A stretch of DNA of 5,611 bases from an uncultured bacterium (GTDB taxonomy: Bacteria; Bacteroidota; Bacteroidia; Bacteroidales; Paludibacteraceae), in NCBI GenBank assembly GCA_947074225.1, contig CAMTOX010000142.1, positions 1 through 5,611 on the forward strand. The letters run 5' to 3'. The position numbers were made by a program, and so were the translations under genes. Every line of letters starts with the position of its first letter. Within the stretch, counting starts at the first letter, position 1. The notes beneath the pieces were generated by a model that was not told the origin of the DNA, did no database searches, and saw only the letters and a program-made list of their open reading frames with translations. This document shows, in pieces, positions 1 through 5,611 of this stretch.

Positions 1-52
1 AATGTGGTAGTTTTGAGTTGATTCATTATGCAACTACAGCGTGTTTTTGTTA
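1..52. other. Sequence outboard of the adapter, probably non-genomic
   Basis: These bases lie on the side of the P7 adapter where no insert is expected, so they are either chimeric or artefactual, or they belong to another unrelated molecule. No reading frame, RNA gene or repeat is visible. The opening AATGT and a later TTATGC loosely recall an Oxford Nanopore ligation adapter, but only with gaps and many mismatches, so I do not claim that identity. Treat this stretch as unplaced when interpreting the region upstream of the receptor gene. Confidence 0.6.
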
Positions 53-118
53 TTAGTATAAGACGGCATACGAGATTGCTTAATATTACTGGAGTTCAGA
101 CTTATGCTTTTACGAACT
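53..118 (+). other. Illumina P7 index adapter remnant (non-genomic contamination)
   Basis: This segment reproduces the layout of an Illumina TruSeq-type P7 adapter. Bases 60-76 (AAGACGGCATACGAGAT) match the last 17 bases of P7 exactly, and the preceding seven bases match at 3 of 7 positions. Bases 77-84 (TGCTTAAT) fill the index slot and have the standard length of 8. Bases 85-118 match the 34-base read-2 primer site at 27 positions, including an exact 14-mer ACTGGAGTTCAGAC at 88-101. Two long exact matches in the right order, orientation and spacing cannot be chance. The scattered mismatches look like sequencing or consensus errors. In a normal library the insert begins right after this element, so genomic sequence should start at about 119. 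The adapter sequence is from memory; no search was run. Confidence 0.93.
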
Positions 119-221
119 ATTTAACAATTCAAAATATGAAACATCAGATATAATCTAAAAAAAAACATTTTATCAAAAAGTTTGCCTAAATCATTATGAT
201 ATAGTTAAATGTTAGTAAGTT

Positions 222-253
222 TATGATGATTTGGTGATTTTTTTGTAATATTG
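222..253 (+). promoter_or_regulatory. Weak candidate Bacteroidota promoter for the receptor operon
   Basis: The best fit I find to the Bacteroides-type promoter (-33 TTTG, about 20 bases, -7 TAnnTTTG) is TATG at 222-225 and TAATATTG at 246-253. Each box has one mismatch and the spacing is 20. Transcription would begin near base 260 and leave an untranslated leader of about 45 bases before the ATG at 306. The surrounding 119-305 stretch is very AT-rich, with a run of nine A at 157-165, so partial matches are expected by chance. I see no operator-like palindrome and no riboswitch-like structure. There is no Shine-Dalgarno sequence before 306, which is normal in this phylum. Confidence 0.3.
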
Positions 254-305
254 CAAACGATTTTTGCAGGTTAAAATAGTTGCGAAATAATTAACAGTTT
301 ATTCT

Positions 306-3176
306 ATGAAAAAGACTTTTTTAGTGGTCCTTGTCAGTCTCTTAAGTGTAGTTTTATATGGTCAGTCTACACTCAAGGGAGTAATACGAGTTGCAGGGAC
401 AAACGAGCCAGCATCGCATGTCACAGTGACTCTAAACGGTGTTAGTTCTTCGGTTACAACCAATAGTCAAGGAGAGTTTCAGTTAAATAATCTTTCAGAA
501 GGAAATGATTTGTTAGTGATCTCTCAAGATGGTGTGATATTACAACAATTAGTAGTATCAGTAAATAAACAAGGAGTTATTGATCTTGGAAATATTCCTA
601 TCAATATGGTTCCTGTTGATATGACAAAAGAAGATCAAATCTTGAGTCTCTCGGAAAATGATTTAGATATTGATGGAGGCAGTAGCCGTTCACAAAATGT
701 ATCTGGATTATTATCTTCAAGAGGTGATGTATTCAATTCTACTGCCGGATATGTTTTCGGCTCTATGCGCTTCCGTCAACGTGGCTATAGTTCTATATAT
801 AATACTACTTATTTAAATGGTATTAATTTAGACAATGCTGAACGTGGCGGTTTTTATTATGGCTCCATTGGTGGTTTGAACGATATGGTGCGTTCTAAAG
901 AGTCTTTAATTGGTGTTGAAGCTTCTTCATTTGCCTATGGAAACTTAGGTAGTACAACACAAATTGATGCTCGTGCATCTATGATTCGTAAAGGATTAAA
1001 AATAGGACAAGTAGCCTCTAACCGTAGTTATACCACTCGTACCATGATTACTTATGGTACTGGTTTAATGGATAATGGTTGGGCAGTTGCTGCTTCAGCT
1101 TCTTATCGTTGGGGTAGAGAAGGTGGTTTTGCTCAAGGAACTTTCTACGATGCATGGGCATATGCTTTATCTATTGAAAAACGTATTACTGATCAACATA
1201 GTCTTTCATTAATAACTTTAGGAGCACCTACAGAACGTGGTCAACAAGGTGCAGCTACGCAAGAAGCCTATGATTTAACTCCCAAGAGATCAATATTTAA
1301 TACTACTTTAACACGTAATGGTAACTCTATATATGGAAATAACTACTATAATCCAAACTGGGGTTATCAGAATGGAGTAATGCGAAATGCACGTCAAGTA
1401 AGAACTTTTGTCCCTACTACAGTATTAAGCTATATATGGAAAATCAATGATATGTCTAAATTAACTACTTCGGTAGGTTATAAATATCAAGATGATGGTC
1501 GTACTTCTTTAAATTGGTATAAATCGGCAGACCCACGTCCAGACTATTACCGTAATCTTCCTAATTACTACATGACTCTTTCACCTGCAAATACTGAAGC
1601 AGCAAATATTAGAGAGTTTATGTGGATGACCGATGAGAACTATCGTCAAGTAGATTGGGATGCTATGTATCGTGCTAATGCTTTAGCTAATATTACCGAT
1701 AAAAGCGGACGTTACATAGTCGAGAATCGTAAAAACAATCAACATGTAGCAAGTTTCAATTCAGTCTTAAATTATAATTTCAATGAGAATTGGCAATTAG
1801 ATGCTGGTATTGAATACCAATATACAAAAGGTATGCACTATAAGGTTATTGACGATCTTTTAGGAGCTGAGTACTGGTTAGATATTGACCAATATGGTGA
1901 ACGTGATAATCCTGGAGATACTAAGTTCATGCAAAATAACTTGTTAGATCCTAACAGACACGTTGTTGAAGGCGATATTTTCGGCTACAATTACGATATA
2001 CATGTTAATAAAGCAAATGCTTGGGCTCAAGGAAAATATCGCGGAACTTCCTTCGATGTTTATCTTGCTGCTAACGTGGAGTATAATAGCTTCTATAGAG
2101 TAGGGCACATGAAAAATGGTCGTGCAAGTGATTCATTATATTTAGCACAAACATTTAATGGTAATGCTAAGAAATGGGAATATGTAGATGGTTCTTATGG
2201 AAGCAGTCCGGTGCAAAACTTCTTAACCTATGGAGTTAAGATAGGTGCAAACTATCGTATTACTGGTCGTCATATCATAGCAATTAATATTGCTAATGGA
2301 ACTAATGCTCCTCTAGCAAACGACGCATACTTCTCTCCACGTGTAAAAGCGAACCTTATTCCTGACCTTCGTCCAGAGAATTATTTAGCTGTAGATTTGA
2401 ATTACTATTTCCGTACACGTTATGTAAATGGACGTTTAACACTCTATAATACTAACTTCTGGAACTCAACAGAGTTAAGTAGCTTCTATAATGATGAGTT
2501 CAATACCTATGTGAACTTCGCAATGTACGATTTCAATAAACGACATACAGGTGCTGAATTAGGATTAGAAGTTAAAGTGTCTTCAGCTGTAACTTTAGTC
2601 GGTGTTGCTGCATTTGGTCAGAATGTTTACACTTCAGATCCTACTGCAACAATTAGTATGGAAAATGGTTTGTATGGCGATGTTGTAGATAAAATATATG
2701 TAAAAGGATTCCACTTAGATGGTACTCCTGAGGTTGCTGCGACAGTAGGTGTAAAATATTTTCACCCTAAATATTGGTTCTTAGAATTGAATGTTAACTA
2801 CTTCACAAACTCTTATCTTGATTTCAATCCATTGCGTAGAACAGAAGGAGCTATCGCAGGACTTAATCCAGAGAATGAAGCCGACGCTAAATTAATAGCC
2901 GATATTCGCGATCAAGAACGTTTAAAAGGTGGATTTACTGTCGATGCATCTATAGGTAAATCTTTCAGATTTAACTATAAATACTTCTTAAACATTAACT
3001 TAAGTGCTAATAATATTTTAAACAACACTAACTTAAGAACTGGTGGTTACGAGCAAAGTCGCTTTAGCTCTACTAACTCCTCTACAAGCAGAGAAACTTA
3101 TTTAAAACGTTTCCCAAATAAATATTTCTATGCTTATGGTACTACTTTCTTCTTGAATGTTAGCTTCCGTTTTTAA
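306..3176 (+). CDS. TonB-dependent outer-membrane receptor with N-terminal carboxypeptidase-regulatory-like domain
   Basis: This is a 956-residue outer-membrane active transporter that should import a ligand into the periplasm using TonB/ExbBD energy. Residues 1-19 form a signal peptide (KK, then a hydrophobic core, probable cleavage before Q20); there is no lipobox. Residues 22-95 resemble the CarboxypepD_reg-like beta-sandwich (LKGVIRV..TNEPASHVTV..., TTNSQGEFQL). A plug domain spans about 120-225 and carries family-typical motifs: RFRQRGY at 155-161, YLNGINLDN at 169-177 and GGLNDMVR at 189-196. The rest is a beta-barrel rich in aromatic residues and Asn, and it ends in NVSFRF, the terminal Phe expected for barrel assembly. 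I see no STN domain, which argues against anti-sigma/FecR-type signalling. The ATGAAAAAG start gives an intact signal peptide. It is the first gene of the apparent operon. The domain order recalls SusC, but no SusD follows, so a SusC name is not justified. The substrate is unknown. Confidence 0.93.
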   Translation: MKKTFLVVLVSLLSVVLYGQSTLKGVIRVAGTNEPASHVTVTLNGVSSSVTTNSQGEFQLNNLSEGNDLLVISQDGVILQQLVVSVNKQGVIDLGNIPINMVPVDMTKEDQILSLSENDLDIDGGSSRSQNVSGLLSSRGDVFNSTAGYVFGSMRFRQRGYSSIYNTTYLNGINLDNAERGGFYYGSIGGLNDMVRSKESLIGVEASSFAYGNLGSTTQIDARASMIRKGLKIGQVASNRSYTTRTMITYGTGLMDNGWAVAASASYRWGREGGFAQGTFYDAWAYALSIEKRITDQHSLSLITLGAPTERGQQGAATQEAYDLTPKRSIFNTTLTRNGNSIYGNNYYNPNWGYQNGVMRNARQVRTFVPTTVLSYIWKINDMSKLTTSVGYKYQDDGRTSLNWYKSADPRPDYYRNLPNYYMTLSPANTEAANIREFMWMTDENYRQVDWDAMYRANALANITDKSGRYIVENRKNNQHVASFNSVLNYNFNENWQLDAGIEYQYTKGMHYKVIDDLLGAEYWLDIDQYGERDNPGDTKFMQNNLLDPNRHVVEGDIFGYNYDIHVNKANAWAQGKYRGTSFDVYLAANVEYNSFYRVGHMKNGRASDSLYLAQTFNGNAKKWEYVDGSYGSSPVQNFLTYGVKIGANYRITGRHIIAINIANGTNAPLANDAYFSPRVKANLIPDLRPENYLAVDLNYYFRTRYVNGRLTLYNTNFWNSTELSSFYNDEFNTYVNFAMYDFNKRHTGAELGLEVKVSSAVTLVGVAAFGQNVYTSDPTATISMENGLYGDVVDKIYVKGFHLDGTPEVAATVGVKYFHPKYWFLELNVNYFTNSYLDFNPLRRTEGAIAGLNPENEADAKLIADIRDQERLKGGFTVDASIGKSFRFNYKYFLNINLSANNILNNTNLRTGGYEQSRFSSTNSSTSRETYLKRFPNKYFYAYGTTFFLNVSFRF

Positions 3177-3206
3177 TTGATAACTCATTAATAGATAATT
3201 AGCTTT

Positions 3207-4040
3207 ATGAAAACACTAATAAAATATCTCTCTTTTTCATGCGTTATGATACTGGCATTAAGCTCATGTCGTAACTATACAGAACCTAAATTAGACTTTG
3301 AGGTACTCGATTGGACGGCTAACACTACCATTGCAGAACTTAAAGCTTTGCATCCAATAACTAACCCTTCAGAGGCACCTAAGCTTATCGATACAGATGT
3401 TATCATCAAGGGTATTGTTACTGCAAACGATTTGTCGGGTAATATTTACAAATCTATTTATATACAAGATGCAACAGGAGGTATAAATATCTCTATGGAT
3501 CAAGTAAATTTATATAACTATTTCCCTCTTGGACAAACTGTTTTCGCTAAACTTAATGGATTATATATTGGCGATTATCGTGGATTACCACAAATTGGTT
3601 TTGTTGATGCCAATGGAACATTAAGCCGTTGGGATTTTATCTGGGAAGTATATGTAGATCCTGTTACTAACACAATGCCTTATAAACACTTCTTCGCTAG
3701 TGGTTTGCCAGACTCTGCTGCTGTACCAGCTCCTAAAGTCTTTACCTCGGCCGACTTTACTACTGCTGATGTGGGCTTGTTAGTAAAATTTGAAAAAGTC
3801 TATTTCCCCGATGCTAGTATGAATCTTCCATTTGCCGACAAAGATGTAAATACAAGTAGAACTCTTAATTTTGAAGGAGGAGGTTCTGTCATTGTTAGAA
3901 CAAGTGGTTATTCAAACTTCTATGCCGATCTTTTGCCTAAAGGTGTTGGTAATGTAACTGGTATTTTAACCATATTCGGTAGTACGTATCAATTACTTAT
4001 TCGTGATCGTGAGGACGTGTCGGGTTTTGTAGAAGAATAA
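3207..4040 (+). CDS. DUF5689 domain lipoprotein
   Basis: This 277-residue predicted lipoprotein starts 30 bases after the receptor gene. Residues 1-20 form a type II signal peptide ending in the lipobox LSSC, with C21 as the lipidated residue. Residues about 39-272 match my recollection of DUF5689: TTIAELKALHP at 40-50, a VIIKGIVTANDLSGNIYKS stretch at 65-83, then IYIQDATGGINI at 84-95, a GLYIGDYRGLPQIG block at 118-131 and a closing YQLLIRDREDV at 261-271. The alternating strands and the KGIV...YIQD pattern suggest an OB-like beta-barrel; that is inference. No acidic run follows C21, so surface export cannot be argued from a lipoprotein export signal. The ATGAAA start gives a complete signal peptide, and there is no Shine-Dalgarno sequence. 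In Bacteroidota, DUF5689 lipoproteins are found beside receptors of this kind. The likely role is an accessory ligand-binding partner, but no activity has been assigned and no catalytic motif is visible. Confidence 0.87.
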   Translation: MKTLIKYLSFSCVMILALSSCRNYTEPKLDFEVLDWTANTTIAELKALHPITNPSEAPKLIDTDVIIKGIVTANDLSGNIYKSIYIQDATGGINISMDQVNLYNYFPLGQTVFAKLNGLYIGDYRGLPQIGFVDANGTLSRWDFIWEVYVDPVTNTMPYKHFFASGLPDSAAVPAPKVFTSADFTTADVGLLVKFEKVYFPDASMNLPFADKDVNTSRTLNFEGGGSVIVRTSGYSNFYADLLPKGVGNVTGILTIFGSTYQLLIRDREDVSGFVEE

Positions 4041-4077
4041 TTCAAAAACTTTTAAACTATATTTATTAATTTATTCA

Positions 4078-5100
4078 ATGACTGATTTTATGAAAACTAT
4101 CAAGTATTTCTTAGGAATTTGCGTTTTGGCTACTCTAGCAGCTTGTGGAGGTACTGTTGAACCTCCTGTAACTCCTCCAACTCCTGGTGGTGGTGGTAGT
4201 GGTAATGACACTACAGAATACGCGGGTGCTGGTACTAAGGCTGATCCTTACACTGGTTCCGACGTTATAAAAATGAATGCTACTTCTACTTCTTCTACTA
4301 ACTTCCCTGGCGTATGGGTAGAAGGTTATGTGGTTGGTTTCTATGATAACAAATCAAACCCTTCAGTATTATCTACTACTCCAGATTCTATCTGTGTAAA
4401 TGTTATGATTGCTGCTGAAGCTACTGGAGCTACTTTAAGCAACACAGTATGTGTACAATTACCTGCTGGAGCTATTCGCACAGCTTTAGATATCTATACC
4501 AACTCTTCTTTAGTGGGTAAAGAAATTATGGTATTTGGAGATATTATGAAGTACAATGGCATTCCTGGTGTAAAAAATACTACTGGTTATTGGTTAGTAG
4601 CTGAAAACACTGGAGTGGAACCTCAAACATTTGAAGGTTTATTCTATGAAAGTTTTGCTTCAAGTCAAGGTGACTTTACTATCGACAATGTAACTCTTCC
4701 TTCAAACCTTACTTATATCTGGAACCATGATATCTATGGTACTAATGGTTATATGAAAGGAAGTGCTTTCTCTGGTGGTAATAATGCTGCTGAAAGCTGG
4801 TTAGTTTCTCCAATTATTAATATGTCTACGTTATCATCGGCTACTTTGTCTTTCCAACACACAAACTACAAAGGTGGTGATGATTCTGAGTTCTTCTTCG
4901 TGAAAATCTCTGAAGGAGATGCTGGAGAGTGGGAAACACTTACTATTCCTACTTGGCCTACTGTTAAATGGGGATTCGTTAGCTCAGGTAACATAGACAT
5001 TACTAAATATGCTGGTAAAAGCGTTAGAATTGCATTCGTTTATACTTCTACAGCTTCTTATGCTGGTACTTGGGAAGTAAAAGATGTTTTGATTAAGTAA
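4078..5100 (+). CDS. DUF6359 / choice-of-anchor J two-domain lipoprotein
   Basis: This is a predicted lipoprotein of 340 residues, or 336 if translation starts at the ATGAAA at 4090. I favour the latter because the other two genes also begin ATGAAA and the shorter form starts directly with a signal peptide; the coordinates keep the longest reading. The lipobox LAAC puts the lipidated cysteine at residue 23 of the long form. A Pro/Gly linker at about 29-43 (PPVTPPTPGGGGSG) sets off a first domain at about 47-180 resembling DUF6359 (GAGTKADPYTGSDVIKMN, VWVEGYVVGFY). A choice-of-anchor J-like jelly roll follows at about 187-340 (FYESFASSQGDFTI, ESWLVSPIINMS, ATLSFQHTNYKGG, TWEVKDVLIK). Such jelly rolls often occur on secreted surface proteins. 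There is no type IX secretion C-terminal domain, so the lipid is the likely anchor. It is the last gene before a strong terminator. Alanine codons are strongly biased to GCT, suggesting high expression. The likely role is surface ligand binding; no catalytic residues are recognised. Confidence 0.85.
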   Translation: MTDFMKTIKYFLGICVLATLAACGGTVEPPVTPPTPGGGGSGNDTTEYAGAGTKADPYTGSDVIKMNATSTSSTNFPGVWVEGYVVGFYDNKSNPSVLSTTPDSICVNVMIAAEATGATLSNTVCVQLPAGAIRTALDIYTNSSLVGKEIMVFGDIMKYNGIPGVKNTTGYWLVAENTGVEPQTFEGLFYESFASSQGDFTIDNVTLPSNLTYIWNHDIYGTNGYMKGSAFSGGNNAAESWLVSPIINMSTLSSATLSFQHTNYKGGDDSEFFFVKISEGDAGEWETLTIPTWPTVKWGFVSSGNIDITKYAGKSVRIAFVYTSTASYAGTWEVKDVLIK

Positions 5101-5120
5101 TATCGCTGCATTAATATAAG

Positions 5121-5151
5121 AAAAGCTGATCTGTAAAGGTCAGCTTTTTTT
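5121..5151 (+). terminator. Intrinsic terminator of the three-gene operon
   Basis: AAAAGCTGA at 5121-5129 pairs with TCAGCTTTT at 5140-5148. The stem extends inward by a T-G, a C-G and a T-A pair to close a GTAA loop (5133-5136), which is a GNRA-type tetraloop. This gives about 12 base pairs followed by a run of seven T (5145-5151) that partly overlaps the stem. It begins 20 bases after the stop codon of the last lipoprotein gene. No comparable hairpin lies in either intergenic gap upstream, which supports a single transcript over all three genes. Confidence 0.9.
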
Positions 5152-5512
5152 ATGCATATATAACCAAAGAATGCATTATTATGAAGCTCCTATAAATCTT
5201 ATATACCGTTTAGAAAAACCATTTATGGTAATATAACATCACTTATGCGATACTCTATTATTCAGTAATAGATACCACCTTAGAATAGCTTAAGTTTGTA
5301 TGAACTCATAGAGTCTGCTAATTACTATACCAGAGTATTACATACAATGATATAGTTCTTTACAACTATTATAAGAGCAGCTCTTTTCATATCAGTGCTA
5401 CTGAGAAGATACCTTCTGTTTCTTATTATTCAATATCTCTGTGAGCTACCCCCTTATTTCATCTTCTCTCTATGCAGTATTCTTAAAGAAGTGCGATAGG
5501 GTAGAGTGGCAT
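5152..5512. other. Gene-free intergenic stretch with several short hairpins
   Basis: No convincing coding frame is present; ATGs such as those at 5180 and 5301 meet stops within a few codons. Short inverted repeats are visible: TCTATTA/TAATAGA (5254-5260 and 5266-5272, five-base loop), ATAGTT/AACTAT (5352-5357 and 5364-5369, six-base loop) and AAGAGC/GCTCTT (5373-5378 and 5380-5385, one-base spacer). TAAGTTTG at 5291-5298 is an exact match to the Bacteroides -7 box but lacks a TTTG at the proper distance upstream. The stretch could be plain spacer, the remains of a gene, or an unrecognised small RNA; I cannot decide from one sequence. Confidence 0.5.
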
Positions 5513-5550
5513 AAAAAAGAGCATCTTTCTTAAAGAAAGATGCTCTTTTT
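5513..5550 (-). terminator. Bidirectional intrinsic terminator downstream of tRNA-Leu
   Basis: Bases 5514-5531 and 5533-5550 form a perfect 18-base inverted repeat separated by one base; the real hairpin will have a few apical pairs open. The core GAGCATCTTTC/GAAAGATGCTC is flanked by six A at 5513-5518 and five T at 5546-5550, so either strand yields a hairpin followed by a U-run. It lies 7 bases beyond the 3' end of the minus-strand tRNA and is most likely that transcript's terminator. On the plus strand it would stop any readthrough from the left. Confidence 0.9.
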
Positions 5551-5557
5551 GTTTTAG

Positions 5558-5611
5558 TGCGTAGGATGAGACTCGAACTCACACGATCTTGCGACCACTA
5601 CCCCCTCAAAG
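5558..5611 (-). tRNA. tRNA-Leu(GAG), 3' part, cut by the window edge
   Basis: On the minus strand the visible part runs from the end of the anticodon stem's 5' side to the discriminator base. Anticodon GAG is at 5605-5607, preceded by TT and followed by GG; the next five bases (GGTAG) form the 3' side of the stem. A long variable arm GGTC-GCAA-GATC is a class II feature and has the same layout as bacterial tRNA-Leu. The T arm is GTGAG-TTCGAGT-CTCAT, the acceptor 3' strand CCTACGC (5559-5565) and the discriminator A (5558). The following bases are CTA, so CCA is not encoded. Serine, the other common class II tRNA, would need an anticodon shifted by one base and normally has G as discriminator. 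The D arm and 5' acceptor strand lie beyond the window. Confidence 0.92.

Noticed and set aside
157..165. A run of nine A as a possible minus-strand terminator tail.
   Set aside because: No stable GC-containing stem adjoins it; it fits ordinary AT-rich upstream DNA.
259..266. GATTTTTG as an alternative -7 box with one mismatch.
   Set aside because: No TTTG lies 19-21 bases upstream; the nearest ones, at 242-245 and 230-233, are too close and too far.
306..4040. Naming the first two genes susC and susD.
   Set aside because: The second protein has DUF5689 motifs and is 277 residues long, much shorter than usual SusD proteins, with no SusD-type helical repeat pattern.
5491..5509. GTGCGATAGGGTAGAGTGG resembles the tRNA 3' end region at 5557-5575 and could be an attachment-site repeat left by an integrated element.
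   Set aside because: The similarity is short and needs gaps, there is no integrase or other mobile-element gene in the window, and a true attachment repeat would normally match the tRNA end exactly.
5591..5598. GCGACCAC resembles part of the Illumina P5 adapter, which would have suggested adapter at both ends of the window.
   Set aside because: Only eight bases match, and they are fully explained by the tRNA-Leu variable arm and the adjoining anticodon-stem bases.
5594..5611. Reading the tRNA as tRNA-Ser(TGA) by shifting the anticodon one base.
   Set aside because: The discriminator is A rather than the G usual for serine, and the GAG reading gives a proper seven-base loop with GGTAG as the stem strand and a leucine-type variable arm.

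Overview
The window looks like low-GC chromosomal DNA of a Bacteroidota member, most likely order Bacteroidales. The evidence is a TonB-dependent receptor with an N-terminal carboxypeptidase-regulatory-like domain and a C-terminal phenylalanine, two lipoproteins with Bacteroidota-type domains (DUF5689; DUF6359 plus choice-of-anchor J), no Shine-Dalgarno sequences before the genes, and a tRNA whose CCA tail is not encoded. I cannot name a genus.

Layout. Bases 53-118 are not genomic. They match, with errors, the Illumina P7 index adapter: P7 end, an 8-base index, then the read-2 primer site. Bases 1-52 lie outboard of the adapter and are therefore also suspect. Credible genomic sequence starts at about 119. 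Bases 119-305 form an AT-rich leader with one weak promoter candidate. Three co-directional genes follow with gaps of 30 and 37 bases: a TonB-dependent outer-membrane receptor (306-3176), a DUF5689 lipoprotein (3207-4040) and a DUF6359/choice-of-anchor J lipoprotein (4078-5100). A strong intrinsic terminator (5121-5151) closes this apparent operon. A stretch of about 360 bases without genes but with several short hairpins follows. Then comes a bidirectional terminator (5513-5550), and the 3' part of a minus-strand tRNA-Leu (anticodon GAG) is cut by the window edge.

How the genes may work together. The receptor would import a ligand through the outer membrane using TonB energy. The two lipoproteins, anchored by their N-terminal cysteines and predicted to be mostly beta-sheet, would be accessory ligand-binding or surface proteins. 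This resembles a SusC/SusD uptake pair, but I see no SusD-type protein here, nor any glycoside hydrolase, nuclease or regulator. The substrate cannot be read from the sequence. The operon is the best candidate for an undescribed system in this window. The adapter is the most certain unexpected observation, but it is an artefact.
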